64,000 nucleotides of DNA from JADHLJ01 sp038118725 (GTDB lineage Bacteria; Pseudomonadota; Alphaproteobacteria; Thalassobaculales; Thalassobaculaceae). The notes under the pieces were generated by a model that was not told the origin of the DNA, made no database searches, and saw only the letters and a program-made list of their open reading frames with translations. Below, piece after piece: positions 32,533 through 42,000 of the stretch. The stretch is from positions 1 through 64,000 of the forward strand of contig JAYOIK010000010.1 of assembly GCA_038118725.1 (NCBI GenBank). Reading direction: 5' to 3'. Position 1 is the first letter of the stretch. The number at the start of each line of letters is the position of its first letter. Made by a program: the position numbers and the translations under genes.

Positions 32533-34359
32533 ATGGCACTCCAGCAGATCGAGATCCTGGTGATCCTCGCCGCGGCGATGGGGCTGTTCGTGTGGGGCAA
32601 GTGGCGGGCCGACGTGGTGGCGCTGCTGACACTCGCGGCGGCGGTGGTCCTCGGGTTGGTCCCGGCGAGCGAGGCTTTCCTCGGCTTTGGCCATCCCGCG
32701 GTCATCACCGTCGCGGCGGTGCTGGCGATTTCCGCCTCCATGGCGCGCGCCGGCCTGGTGGATCTTCTGGTCGGCAAGCTGGTGCGCGTGGTCGCGGCGG
32801 GCCAGGGCCGGTTCATCATGCTGGATTGTCTGGCGGCGGCGGTGTCCGGCTTTATGAACAATGTCGGCGCGCTGGCGCTTTTGATGCCCGTCGGGCTCGG
32901 CATCGCCCGACGCGACGGGGTGCCCGCCTCGCGCATCCTGATGCCACTGTCCTTCGCCTCGATCCTCGGCGGGTTGGTGACCCTGATCGGCACGCCGCCG
33001 AACATCATTGTCTCGGGATTCCGCCAGAGCGCGGAAGGCGCGGGCTTCGCCATGTTCGACTTCGCCCTGGTCGGCGTTCCAGTGGCGCTCGCCGGCATCA
33101 TCTTCGTGGTGATCGCCTCGCGCTGGCTGCTGCCGGAACAACGTGGCGGCGAGACCTCCGGCCCTGATTTCGATCTCGCGGGATACGTGACCGAGTTCGT
33201 GGTGCCGGACGGCTCGCCGCTGATCGGCCAGAAGGTCGACGCCATCGGCCCGGTGACCGGGGACGAGGCTCGACCCACCGAGTTGGCTCTGATCCGGCGG
33301 CGGCAACGCATCGTGCGCCGGCTGCACCACGAAGCCCTGATCGCCGGCGATATCCTGATGATGCGCGGAACGCCGGAACAGATCGAGGTCGCGATCGCCA
33401 AGGGCCTGGAGATCCGAGAGCGCTCCAAGGAGAAGGCTCGCGCCGAGGCGGAGACGCAGGAAGGCGACGCCAAGGGAAAACCCGCCGAGGAAAAACCCGC
33501 CGAGGAAGGCCCGCTTGTCCTTGAGGCGGTGGTCCCGCCCCGGGCGATGATCGACGGACGCTCGCCCGCCGACCTGCGCCTCAGATCACGCTACGGCGTG
33601 AACCTCCTGGCGATCGCCCGTGAAGGCTCGCCGATCCGCACGCGGCTGCGGGATACGCGGGTGCGCGTCGGTGATGTCCTGCTGGTCCAGGGCGAGCCGG
33701 ACACCCTTTACGGCACCCTCTCGACCCTCGGTTGCTTGCCGTTGGCCCAGCGCGAGATCAGCCTGGATCACAACCGCTCCTTCCTGCCGCTCGGGTTTTT
33801 CGCCCTGGCGATCGCCGGGACCGCGTTGGGTCTGGCGCCGGCGGCCCTGTGTTTCAGTCTCGCGGTGCTGGCCATCGTGCTGAGCGGAACCATGACCATG
33901 AACCAGGTCTACGAGGCGGTGGACTGGCCGGTGGTGGTGCTTTTGGGCGCGATGATCCCGGTCGGCGGCGCCATCGAGAGTACCGGGGCCGCCGCCGCGA
34001 TCGCCGCGATGGTCGCCGAAATCGGCGGCGGGCTGTCGCCGTATCTGGTGCTGGGGCTGGTCCTGGTGCTGACAATGACCTTGTCGGACATCATGAACAA
34101 CGCCGCGACGGCGGTGGTGATGGCTCCGGTTGCCATCGGCATCGCCGGCGGCCTCGGATTGGAGCCTGATCCGTTCCTGATGGCCGTCGCGATCGGCGCG
34201 TCCTGCGCCTTCCTGACACCGATCGGGCATCAGAACAATCTTCTGGTCATGGGCCCCGGCGGCTATCAGTTCGGAGATTACTGGCGGCTCGGCCTGCCGC
34301 TGGAGATCCTGATCGTCGCGATCGCCGTGCCCCTGATCCCCGTGGTTTGGCCGTTCTGA
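32533..34359 (+). CDS. SLC13 family permease with two TrkA-C domains
   Basis: A 608-residue inner-membrane transporter of the divalent anion:sodium symporter type. About five N-terminal membrane segments include SGFMNNVGALALLMPV and IGTPPNIIVSGF. A cytoplasmic insert of about 210 residues (about 200-410) holds two TrkA-C (RCK_C) domains (EFVVPDGSPLIGQKVDAIG and RYGVNLLAIAREGSPI). The C-terminal half has the second repeat (SDIMNNAATAVVMAPVAIG, TPIGHQNNLLVMGPGGY). The insert contains a Lys/Glu/Ala-rich linker (about 290-325). Sulfate, thiosulfate or carboxylate are common substrates; the substrate cannot be told here. It starts 15 bases after the preceding gene. Confidence 0.92.
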   Translation: MALQQIEILVILAAAMGLFVWGKWRADVVALLTLAAAVVLGLVPASEAFLGFGHPAVITVAAVLAISASMARAGLVDLLVGKLVRVVAAGQGRFIMLDCLAAAVSGFMNNVGALALLMPVGLGIARRDGVPASRILMPLSFASILGGLVTLIGTPPNIIVSGFRQSAEGAGFAMFDFALVGVPVALAGIIFVVIASRWLLPEQRGGETSGPDFDLAGYVTEFVVPDGSPLIGQKVDAIGPVTGDEARPTELALIRRRQRIVRRLHHEALIAGDILMMRGTPEQIEVAIAKGLEIRERSKEKARAEAETQEGDAKGKPAEEKPAEEGPLVLEAVVPPRAMIDGRSPADLRLRSRYGVNLLAIAREGSPIRTRLRDTRVRVGDVLLVQGEPDTLYGTLSTLGCLPLAQREISLDHNRSFLPLGFFALAIAGTALGLAPAALCFSLAVLAIVLSGTMTMNQVYEAVDWPVVVLLGAMIPVGGAIESTGAAAAIAAMVAEIGGGLSPYLVLGLVLVLTMTLSDIMNNAATAVVMAPVAIGIAGGLGLEPDPFLMAVAIGASCAFLTPIGHQNNLLVMGPGGYQFGDYWRLGLPLEILIVAIAVPLIPVVWPF

Positions 34360-34386
34360 GGGGTTTTCGTTTGATCCTCGCGGTAT

Positions 34387-37035
34387 CTATCCGGAAGCTC
34401 CTTCAGGCGCCCATTCAACCATCCGCAGGCTTCGCCCGCCCAGCCGCTCGAAGGCGCGCTGACGGCAGGAGAAGACGATGATTTGCAAGTCGCCGGCCTG
34501 GCGATGCAGCGCGTCGAACATTTTCTCGATCCGGTCATCGTCGCTATAGACCAGGGCGTCGTCCAGGATCACCGGTACCGGCCTGCCGTTCCTGGCGAGC
34601 AATCGCGCGAAGGCGAGGCGCGTCAGGACCGTCAATTGCTCGCGCATGCCGCCGCTCAGGACCGAAACATCCTCCTCCTGGCCGTTGCGCTCCAGTGATC
34701 TCGGCACCAGGGTCTCGTCGTCAAAGGTGATGTTGGCATCCGAGACCACCAGGGAGATCAGGGGCCGAAGCTCGTCCATGACCGGACCGAGATACTGCTC
34801 CTTCGCGGCGAGACGCGCGTCGTCGAGAGCTTGCCGCAGACGCCGCAGGACCGCGATCTCGACCTCCAGCGCGGCGACCCGATCCTCGGCGGCCTGGCGC
34901 TTGTCGCTTGTCTCGGCGAGCACTTCCTCGATGGCATTCTCCGAACGGGCGCGAATTCCACCGGTGAGGCCGCTGATCTCCTCGGCCAGCCGCGCGGCCT
35001 CCGCGTCTAAGTTGCCGACAACCGACGCGGCGCGCCGGGCCCGCGCCTCGGCGGCTTCCAGATCCGGGGCGCTGGCTTGCAGGTCCGTCACCGCTTGGCC
35101 GGCCATGGTGAGCGCGGCGGCCGCTTCGCCTTCCTCCCTCTCAAGACGCTCGACCTCCGCGCCGCGTTCCGCCTCTGGACCGAGCACGCGCTCGATATCG
35201 GTCAGGGTTTCGCGTGAATGATCGATGGTCAGCTTGGCGAGCGCCGCCGCCTCCCGCTTGCCCGACAGCGCGGCCCGCGCGGTCTCCGCCTCGGTCCTCG
35301 TTTCAATGACCGCGGCGCCGGCCGTTTCCAGGGCGTGGGTGGCCGCTTCCGGAGCGAGGGCGTGGGGGTCGATATCGGCTGTCAGTTCGGCAAGCCTGGA
35401 CGCCTCGATCCTAAGCGCTTCCAATCCGTCCGGCGCCCAAGCCGACAGTTCCGCCCGCGCCACCCGTATGCTCGCCCGCGCCTCGGACAGGCTCCGCGCG
35501 CGCTCTCGGACGGCGGCGAGGTCTTCGGCGCCGAGTTTCTCCAGATCGCGCGCCAATGCTCCTTGTTTCGATTGCAAGGCCTGGGCAAGTCCATCGTCGG
35601 TATCCGCGCCGGCGCTGACGGTGAGCACGCCGATCCCTTGGATTTCAAAGCGCGTGGACCGGGTAACGGCGCGGCTGTCGCCATCGGCCAGCGGCGCGCC
35701 ATCGGCCAGGATCGACGCGGACGGGTTCTCCACATACGCCACGCTAACCAGCGCCGCCTTGGCGTCCAGCCTGGCGCGCAGGTCGGCGATCTCGGCCTCG
35801 ATCGCGCCGAGCTTCTCGACCGCGCCGTCGGGGAGCGCCAATGTCTGTTCCCGCGCCGACAATGTCTCGATCAAGGCTTGGCATTCCCGCGCCTTTTCCA
35901 ACCGCTCTTCCAGGGAGGTCAATCGCTTGCGCGCCTCGGCGCCACGTTCAGCGACAACCGCGCGGCGATGGTCTTCCCTGGCCCGCGCGAGCACGGCTTC
36001 CGCCTCGCCGAGGGCTCGCATGGCGGCTTCCTCCCGCCTCTGACCGGTGGCGACCTCGGCGATGGCCTCGCCGCGGGCCCGTTCCGCCTCGGCGAGGCGC
36101 GCCGTTATCATCCGAGCGCGCTCCAGAGCCTCGCGGTAACGGGCGAGGCTCTCCCGCACCATTCCGTGGCGCCCGGCTTCCAAGTCCCGGAGCCTGGCCG
36201 CCTCGGCCAATTGTGACGCGTGCGATTTCGCCCGCTCCAGCGCGTCGGTGGCCCGTGCCATTTCGTCTTGCCGTTCCCTGAGCGCGTCGGGAGCGGCGAT
36301 CTCGTCCCGTCGCGCTTGCTTGGCCCGTCGCTGGTCCAGCGCTTGGCGCAGGGACGACAGCATCTCGGACTGAGCGGCCTCGTCGGCGCGCAGCTGTTCC
36401 AGTTCCTCCTTCGCCTCGGCATAGGGACCGCTTTTCCTCGGCTGTCCGCGTTCGGTGACGAGAACGTCGAGCGCCTCCTGGCAGCGCTGAAGGATCCAAG
36501 CCATGCGGCGCCCACCGGTGAGCGCCTCAACCTCCTCGCCCGCCACCGAGGCGAGCGCGTCCTTGCGCGCCTCGGCCTCCTGATCCTGCTGGGCCTTGCC
36601 GCCGGTCTCGAAGTCGGTGATACCCTGGCGGACCCATAACAGCCCTGTTGGACCGGAGGCGCCGCCACGCGTGAGTTCGGCGATCCATGCCTCGGCCTCG
36701 TCCGCCTGAGCCACCAACCGTCCAGTGGCCAGTTCCGTCACCGTCGCGGCGCGGCCGGCATAGTATTGCTTGCTGATACGATGGAGACCCTGGTCGGTCT
36801 CGATATCGGCTTCGATCTGGGGACTGCCGCCGCTATGGGGCCGCAACAACCGAACCGCCTTTTGGGTCGCGGTATGAGGTTGAAACAGCAGGGCATGCAG
36901 CGCGTCGAAGCAAGTGGACTTGCCTTGCTCGTTCTCGGCGGCCAAGACATTGACGCCGTCGTCGACCGCCTCGATCGCGACGCCACGATTGGCGAAGCGC
37001 CGGACATTCCACAATCTGATCGCCCGGATCTTCAC
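34387..37035 (-). CDS. SbcC/YhaN-like AAA ATPase
   Basis: An 882-residue SMC-like ATPase. The N-terminus has Walker A as AAENEQGKSTCFDALHALLF (residues 33-41 form the loop). The middle, about 170-740, is coiled coil rich in Arg, Glu and Ala. The C-terminus has the ABC signature SVLSGGMREQLTVLTRLA and Walker B PVPVILDDALVYSDDDRIE. It lacks an obvious zinc hook CxxC, as in YhaN-type proteins. It acts with the metallophosphoesterase encoded just before it to process DNA ends or hairpins. The GTG start overlaps the stop of that gene as GTGA. Confidence 0.9.
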   Translation of the reverse strand: MKIRAIRLWNVRRFANRGVAIEAVDDGVNVLAAENEQGKSTCFDALHALLFQPHTATQKAVRLLRPHSGGSPQIEADIETDQGLHRISKQYYAGRAATVTELATGRLVAQADEAEAWIAELTRGGASGPTGLLWVRQGITDFETGGKAQQDQEAEARKDALASVAGEEVEALTGGRRMAWILQRCQEALDVLVTERGQPRKSGPYAEAKEELEQLRADEAAQSEMLSSLRQALDQRRAKQARRDEIAAPDALRERQDEMARATDALERAKSHASQLAEAARLRDLEAGRHGMVRESLARYREALERARMITARLAEAERARGEAIAEVATGQRREEAAMRALGEAEAVLARAREDHRRAVVAERGAEARKRLTSLEERLEKARECQALIETLSAREQTLALPDGAVEKLGAIEAEIADLRARLDAKAALVSVAYVENPSASILADGAPLADGDSRAVTRSTRFEIQGIGVLTVSAGADTDDGLAQALQSKQGALARDLEKLGAEDLAAVRERARSLSEARASIRVARAELSAWAPDGLEALRIEASRLAELTADIDPHALAPEAATHALETAGAAVIETRTEAETARAALSGKREAAALAKLTIDHSRETLTDIERVLGPEAERGAEVERLEREEGEAAAALTMAGQAVTDLQASAPDLEAAEARARRAASVVGNLDAEAARLAEEISGLTGGIRARSENAIEEVLAETSDKRQAAEDRVAALEVEIAVLRRLRQALDDARLAAKEQYLGPVMDELRPLISLVVSDANITFDDETLVPRSLERNGQEEDVSVLSGGMREQLTVLTRLAFARLLARNGRPVPVILDDALVYSDDDRIEKMFDALHRQAGDLQIIVFSCRQRAFERLGGRSLRMVEWAPEGASG

Positions 37036-38153
37036 GCGTCGTATTCCAGGCCGAGGCTGTAAAGCCGCGAGAGCGCCCGTTCGGCGACACGCCGGGTCTC
37101 GCCGGACGCGGTCTCGTCGCGCGCTTCACTCAAAAGCGCCTCGGCGGCCTGGCGCAGGGCGCCCGCCTTGTCTATGGCGTCTAGATCGTCTGGGCTGTGA
37201 TCAATGGCCAGCCGGCTGTCGTTAAAGGTCATCAGGGCAAAGTCGGGACTGATATCCCCCGCCGCGCCGTTCAGCGCCGCCCTGGCCTCAAGCCCCAACC
37301 GGCCCGCCGCCGCGAGACTAACCAGAATATTCCGGCGATCCTCCAGAGGCTCGATCGCTTGTCTCAACCGTTCCGCCGGATCCTCCTCGGCAACCAGATC
37401 AAGCGCCAGATCACGCCAGAGGAATTGCCCGGTGAGTGTCGGCGTCACCCTAGGAGCGGCGCCCGGCGCATCGATCTCGACAATCAGCGCCCGGCCCGGC
37501 GCGTCGTGCTTGAAGCGGTCCGGTTCCGGCGTGCCGGAATACCAGGTCCGCTCGTTCAAGCGGATCTGACCGTGCCAATCGCCCAGCGCGAGATAACCGA
37601 GATTGGCGCGGGCGGCCCGGTCCGGCGCGATCACGTCGGCGGCCCCGTCTTCACCAAAATTCTGGATCGCTCCATGCGCCAGGCCGATCCGGATCACCCC
37701 GGTGTCTGTCTCGGCCCCGTTCATCCATTCGGTAAGGTCGCGGCCCGGTCGGCGGACCGGACAGGGCGCCGGCAACAGCACCGCGTCGAGGCCGAGTTCC
37801 ACCGGCTCGGCGGCGCGGGCGACGGTGACGTTATCCGGGCACTCGCCGCCCACCGTCCGCCAAAGCTCCTCGGCCTGGAGAGAGTCGTGGTTACCCGGAA
37901 TCAGGAACCAGCGAATATTCGGCGTGACCGCCATCTCTTGTAGCGCGTGGCGGACCGTGGCGCGGGACGGGGTTTCGGTATCGAAGGTATCTCCGGCGAC
38001 CAGGACGGTGTCTATATCCAGTTCCGCCGCGCGCTCCCGCAGCCGCCCGATCACCCCGTGACGGGCCTCGGTCAGCCGGCCACGCAGTTCCTCCGGCATT
38101 TGCCCGAAGCGCTTGCCGAGATGCAAGTCGGAGGTGTGCAGGAAACGAACCAG
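37032..38153 (-). CDS. SbcD/YhaO-like DNA repair metallophosphoesterase with probable CTG start
   Basis: A 373-residue nuclease subunit of the calcineurin-like fold. Metal-binding blocks are RFLHTSDLHLGKRF (Asp-x-His), VLVAGDTFDTETPSR, WFLIPGNHDSLQ, and GYLALGDWHGQIR. Conventional start prediction gives TTG 38126, but that deletes the essential SDLH motif. Upstream of it no ATG, GTG or TTG exists in frame before the coding sense is lost. CTG 38153 has GGAG seven bases upstream and gives LVRFLHTSDLHLGKRF, the normal N-terminus of the family, so CTG is chosen. It is followed by the SbcC-like ATPase with a 4-base overlap. Its role is repair of DNA double-strand breaks or hairpins. Confidence 0.82.
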   Translation of the reverse strand: MVRFLHTSDLHLGKRFGQMPEELRGRLTEARHGVIGRLRERAAELDIDTVLVAGDTFDTETPSRATVRHALQEMAVTPNIRWFLIPGNHDSLQAEELWRTVGGECPDNVTVARAAEPVELGLDAVLLPAPCPVRRPGRDLTEWMNGAETDTGVIRIGLAHGAIQNFGEDGAADVIAPDRAARANLGYLALGDWHGQIRLNERTWYSGTPEPDRFKHDAPGRALIVEIDAPGAAPRVTPTLTGQFLWRDLALDLVAEEDPAERLRQAIEPLEDRRNILVSLAAAGRLGLEARAALNGAAGDISPDFALMTFNDSRLAIDHSPDDLDAIDKAGALRQAAEALLSEARDETASGETRRVAERALSRLYSLGLEYDA

Positions 38154-38233
38154 GTCTCGGCTCCGTTCATGAGGAGAGAAAAGGTCCCGTGACCACGCGG
38201 CAAGCGGTCTGGAGCGATCTCTCGGGCATCGCT

Positions 38234-38572
38234 CTAGTCTTTCTTCTTGCCCTTGTTCTTTCCGTCCTTCTTGCCCTTTTTATCGCCCTTGTCCTTCTTG
38301 CCCTTCTTGTCCTGCTTTTCCTTCTTATCCTTGTTCTTGCCCTTGGACTTCCCGTCCTTGTCCTTGGCTTTCTTGCCGCCTTTTTTGTCCTTCTTTTCCG
38401 CCTCGCGGGCCGCGCGCACGCAATCATCCTTTTCCTTCGGCTCGGCGATTTTCGCGCAATCGCGCGCCGCCTGACCCGGAGCCTCCGACTTACCGGCGGC
38501 CCGGGAGTCGAGCGGAGTCAGGGAGACGAGTACGGCCACGGCAACGGTGAGGATGAGTTTCCTAAAAAACAT
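38234..38572 (-). CDS. Secreted lysine-rich low-complexity protein
   Basis: A 112-residue protein. It has an N-terminal signal peptide (MFFRKLILTVAVAVLVSLT, cleavage probably after SRA-A). The mature part has two Cys residues (ARDCAKIAEPKEKDDCVRAA), probably a disulfide, and then about 65 residues that are nearly all Lys, Gly, Asp and Glu (KKDKKGGKKAKDKDGK and similar). It should be periplasmic or exported, strongly positively charged, and disordered. ATG 38572 is preferred because it begins the signal peptide; an upstream in-frame start would bury it. It lies between a receiver gene and the sbcD-like gene. It could bind polyanions or metals; no family recognised. Confidence 0.7.
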   Translation of the reverse strand: MFFRKLILTVAVAVLVSLTPLDSRAAGKSEAPGQAARDCAKIAEPKEKDDCVRAAREAEKKDKKGGKKAKDKDGKSKGKNKDKKEKQDKKGKKDKGDKKGKKDGKNKGKKKD

Positions 38573-38634
38573 GGACGAAGCTCCATTCGGTGAAAACGAA
38601 TGCTGCGGAAACATCCACGGCAACATCCCCGATC

Positions 38635-39033
38635 TTACGGAAATTCGACGCCCAGCACCCGGTTTATCTGTTTTTTCACGTCATTGACCGAAACCGGTTT
38701 CACCATATAGCCGGAAACCCGAAGCTCCTTGGCGCGTAGCACCTTTTCCTGTCCCGCGTCGGATGTCAGGAAAATCACCGGCGTGCGGGCGATCTCGGGC
38801 TGGTTGACGCCCCGAATCGTCGACAGATACTTCATGCCGTCGACCGGCTCCATATGGATGTCGCAGAGCACCAGATGCGGCTTGACGATCAAGGTCTTCT
38901 TCAACCCCTCGGCGCCGTCCTCCGCTTGAGAGACTTTTCGGATATGCAGTCGGTTAAGAATCTGAACGATGATCCTGCGGACGAAATCCTCATCGTCGAT
39001 CACGAGAATGCGCAGGTCGTCGACGGTAATCAT
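38635..39033 (-). CDS. Single-domain response regulator
   Basis: A 132-residue CheY-like receiver protein with no output domain. The acidic pair is in ILVIDDEDFVRRII, the phosphorylated Asp in HLVLCDIHMEPVDGM, Thr in VIFLTSDAGQEK and Lys in GYMVKPVSV. The start ATG 39033 lies inside the 3' end of the hybrid kinase gene (44-base overlap), with a G-rich ribosome site upstream. It most likely takes its phosphate from the Hpt domain of the kinase encoded just before it. The target of the receiver is unknown. Confidence 0.93.
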   Translation of the reverse strand: MITVDDLRILVIDDEDFVRRIIVQILNRLHIRKVSQAEDGAEGLKKTLIVKPHLVLCDIHMEPVDGMKYLSTIRGVNQPEIARTPVIFLTSDAGQEKVLRAKELRVSGYMVKPVSVNDVKKQINRVLGVEFP

Positions 39034-42000
39034 GTAACTGCCCCCCAGTGTTGAGGAAATGGTCGCACAAAGGTTCGACTTCGTCACGCAGTTCCGCATA
39101 CACATCTGGCAAGGCGTCGGCGAACAGAGCCGCCGTCGAGACGTCGCCGGCGTCCAAAATGTCTTGAATGTCCCCCATGATACCGCCGACGCGGGTCGCG
39201 CCGATGGAGTTGGCCGCGCCCTTCAGGGCGTGAGCGATATCGCGCGCGCCGGGGCCGTCCTCGGCCGCGATGGCTTCGCCGAGCGCGCCGATCCGCGTAT
39301 CCAGCGAGGCGAGGAAACTGACCACGAATTCGGCGGCGGATTCATCGAAGGCGCCGAAACTGTCAATCAGTTTGGCCGTGTCGAAGATGTCCGGATCGGT
39401 ACTCGGCGGTCCGGCCGCGGCAGCTGGCGCCTCGGTCGGCCCGGTGTCCGGCACCTCGATCGTCCGCAGTTCCAGGGCGTGCGCCATATGGGTTTCAAGC
39501 ACCGCCGTCAGCCGCGCCATCTCGATGGGCTTGCGCAGATAGCCGTCCATGCCCGCGTCGAGACATTCCTGCTCGGTTCCGGGGAGCGCGTCGGCCGTCA
39601 GCGCGATGATCGGTAGCCGTTCGTCGCCGCCGCTTTCGGCTTCGGCGGCCCGGATCTCGCCGGTGAGTTCAAATCCGTCCATCTCCGGCATATGGAAATC
39701 GGTCAACAGCATCCCGTAATCATGTTGACGGTAGAGCTCCAGCGCCTCGGAGCCGTTATCGGCGATCTCATGCGCGAAACCGAGGCGCGAGAGAACGCGG
39801 CGAATAACGATCTGGTTGGTCTCGTTATCCTCGGCCACCAGGATCACCGCGCGATGGGCATGGGCGGTGACGAGATCCGGCGCCTGATAGGTAATCACTT
39901 CCGCCTCGTCGCCGACGCCGAAGTCACCAATCTCGGCCTCGCCCAGGGCCACGGCCACCATGTGCCAGACCCGTCCGAGATGAACCGGACAGGTAAGAGC
40001 GCCCTGCAAGGTTATGTTCAACCCCCCGAGATCATTGGCGTTCAATGTCGACACGGCGTTCTGATAGGCGCTCAGCACCACCGCCGGATTGCCGCCCGCG
40101 CCGGCCTCGATGAAGGCCGAGATCGCGCCGCGATAGGTTTGCATTCCCGGTTTGCCATTCACGAAGATCAGATCCGGGGGCTCTCGCAGAGCGGCCAGGG
40201 CTTCATCCAATCCAGGCTTGTTCGAATAACCGGCGAGCGCGGAGGCCGTCGCCGCGACACCGCCGGCCTGGAGATAGCGGGTCAGAATCTCGCCCTCGCG
40301 CGTGCCGTAACCGAGCAGCAGAACCCGTGCGCGGGACAAGTCATGCTCCGGCCCCGGGGCCTCCGCGTCGGGCTTGAACGGCAGTTCGAACCAGAAGGTG
40401 GAGCCCTCGCCCGGCTGGCTTTCAACGCCGATATCGCCGCCCATCATCTCGCAGAGCCGCTTGCAAATCGACAGACCGAGACCCGTGCCCCCGAATTTGC
40501 GGGAGGTGGAGGAATCCGCCTGGGCGAAGGCCTGGAAGAGCTTGCCGATCTGCTCCTCGGTGAGGCCAATACCGGTATCCGTGACCTCGAGCCGGACCCG
40601 CACGGTCTCGCCGTCGGAGGCGGCGGCGACTTTCCCTCGAACCCGGAACTCGACATGGCCCTCCTCGGTGAACTTGATCGCGTTGCTCGCGAGGTTGAGC
40701 ACGATCTGCCTGATACGACTGGGATNNNNNNNNNNNNNNNNNNNNNNNNNNNNNNNNNNNNNNNNNNNNNNNNNNNNNNNNNNNNNNNNNNNNNNNNNNN
40801 NNNNNNNNNNNNNNNNNNNNNNNNNGACATCGACATGACGCCGTTCATCGGCGTGCGGATCTCATGGCTCATGGTCGCCAGGAAGTCGGCCTTGGCCTTG
40901 GCCGCCGCCTCCGCCGCCTCGCGCGCCTCGACCAGATCAAGCTCCATCTGCTTGCGGTCGGAGATATCGGTGAATGTCGACACGAAGCCGCCCGTCGGCA
41001 CCATGGTGCGCCGGATGTCGAGCACCGCGCCGGTGCCGATGACCCGCTCGGCATGGGCGGATTCGTAGGCCTTGGCGCCCTCGGTCTGCGCGCGCGCCAA
41101 CTCGTCCGGGTCACCGGGACCGTAATCGCCCCGAACGGCGGAGAGGCGCGCTAGTTCGTAATATGGCAGGCCGCGATAGAACGCCTCGGCGGGGAAGTCG
41201 AAGATCTCGATAAAACGTTCGTTATACGCCACCAGATTAAGCGCGCCGTCGAACATGGTGATGCCCTGATCCATGCTCTGTAGGGTGGTTTCCAGGAGCG
41301 CGGTCTGGGCGGCGAGCGACTGTTCGGCCCGCTTGCGTTCGGTTACGTCGGTGAAAATCGCGACCGCGCCGCCATCCTCGAGCGCGGTTTTCCGCACCGC
41401 GAGGGTCTTGCCGGCGGAGGTTTCGACCTCGGTTTCCTCGTAGCCATCGCTTTCATAGGCGGCCATCCGGATGTTCGTCTGCTCGACCGGATCACCTGGA
41501 CCGTAGAAGCCCTTGCGCGCCGCGTCTTCCAGAACCGCCCGCATCGGCGAGCCGATTTTCATCAGCGCCGGGTCGATCCCGACCAGTTCAACGTAGCGGT
41601 CGTTGAACAGTTGGAAATTCAGGTTTCCGTCCAGAACCAGCAACCCGTCGGACATGTTGTCCAACGCCGCCCGCAACTGAGCTTCCTTCGCCGCGAGGAC
41701 CTGCTTGGCCCGCTTTCTCTCGGTGATATCGGAATGGGTGGCGACGAAACCTCCATCCGGCGTCGGACGGCGGCGGATCTCGATAACCGATCCATCCTTC
41801 ATCGGACGCTCGGCGACATGGGCCTCGTGACTACGGGCGCGCTCCTTGGCCGCCGCCAAGGCCTCGGTATAATCGCCCTCGCCGAACTCGCCGCTTTCGG
41901 CCAGATAATCAAGCAACTGGTCGTTCGAGACCCCGGGTCTCAGAAGTTCCTCGGGGAAATGCCAGAGCGACCGGGCCTGCTCGTTGAAGGCCCGCACCGC

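Noticed and set aside
31810..33330. Minus-strand open frame (506 codons) opposite the ACAD and SLC13 genes
   Set aside because: His/Asp/Arg-rich shadow spanning two real genes; no start signals.
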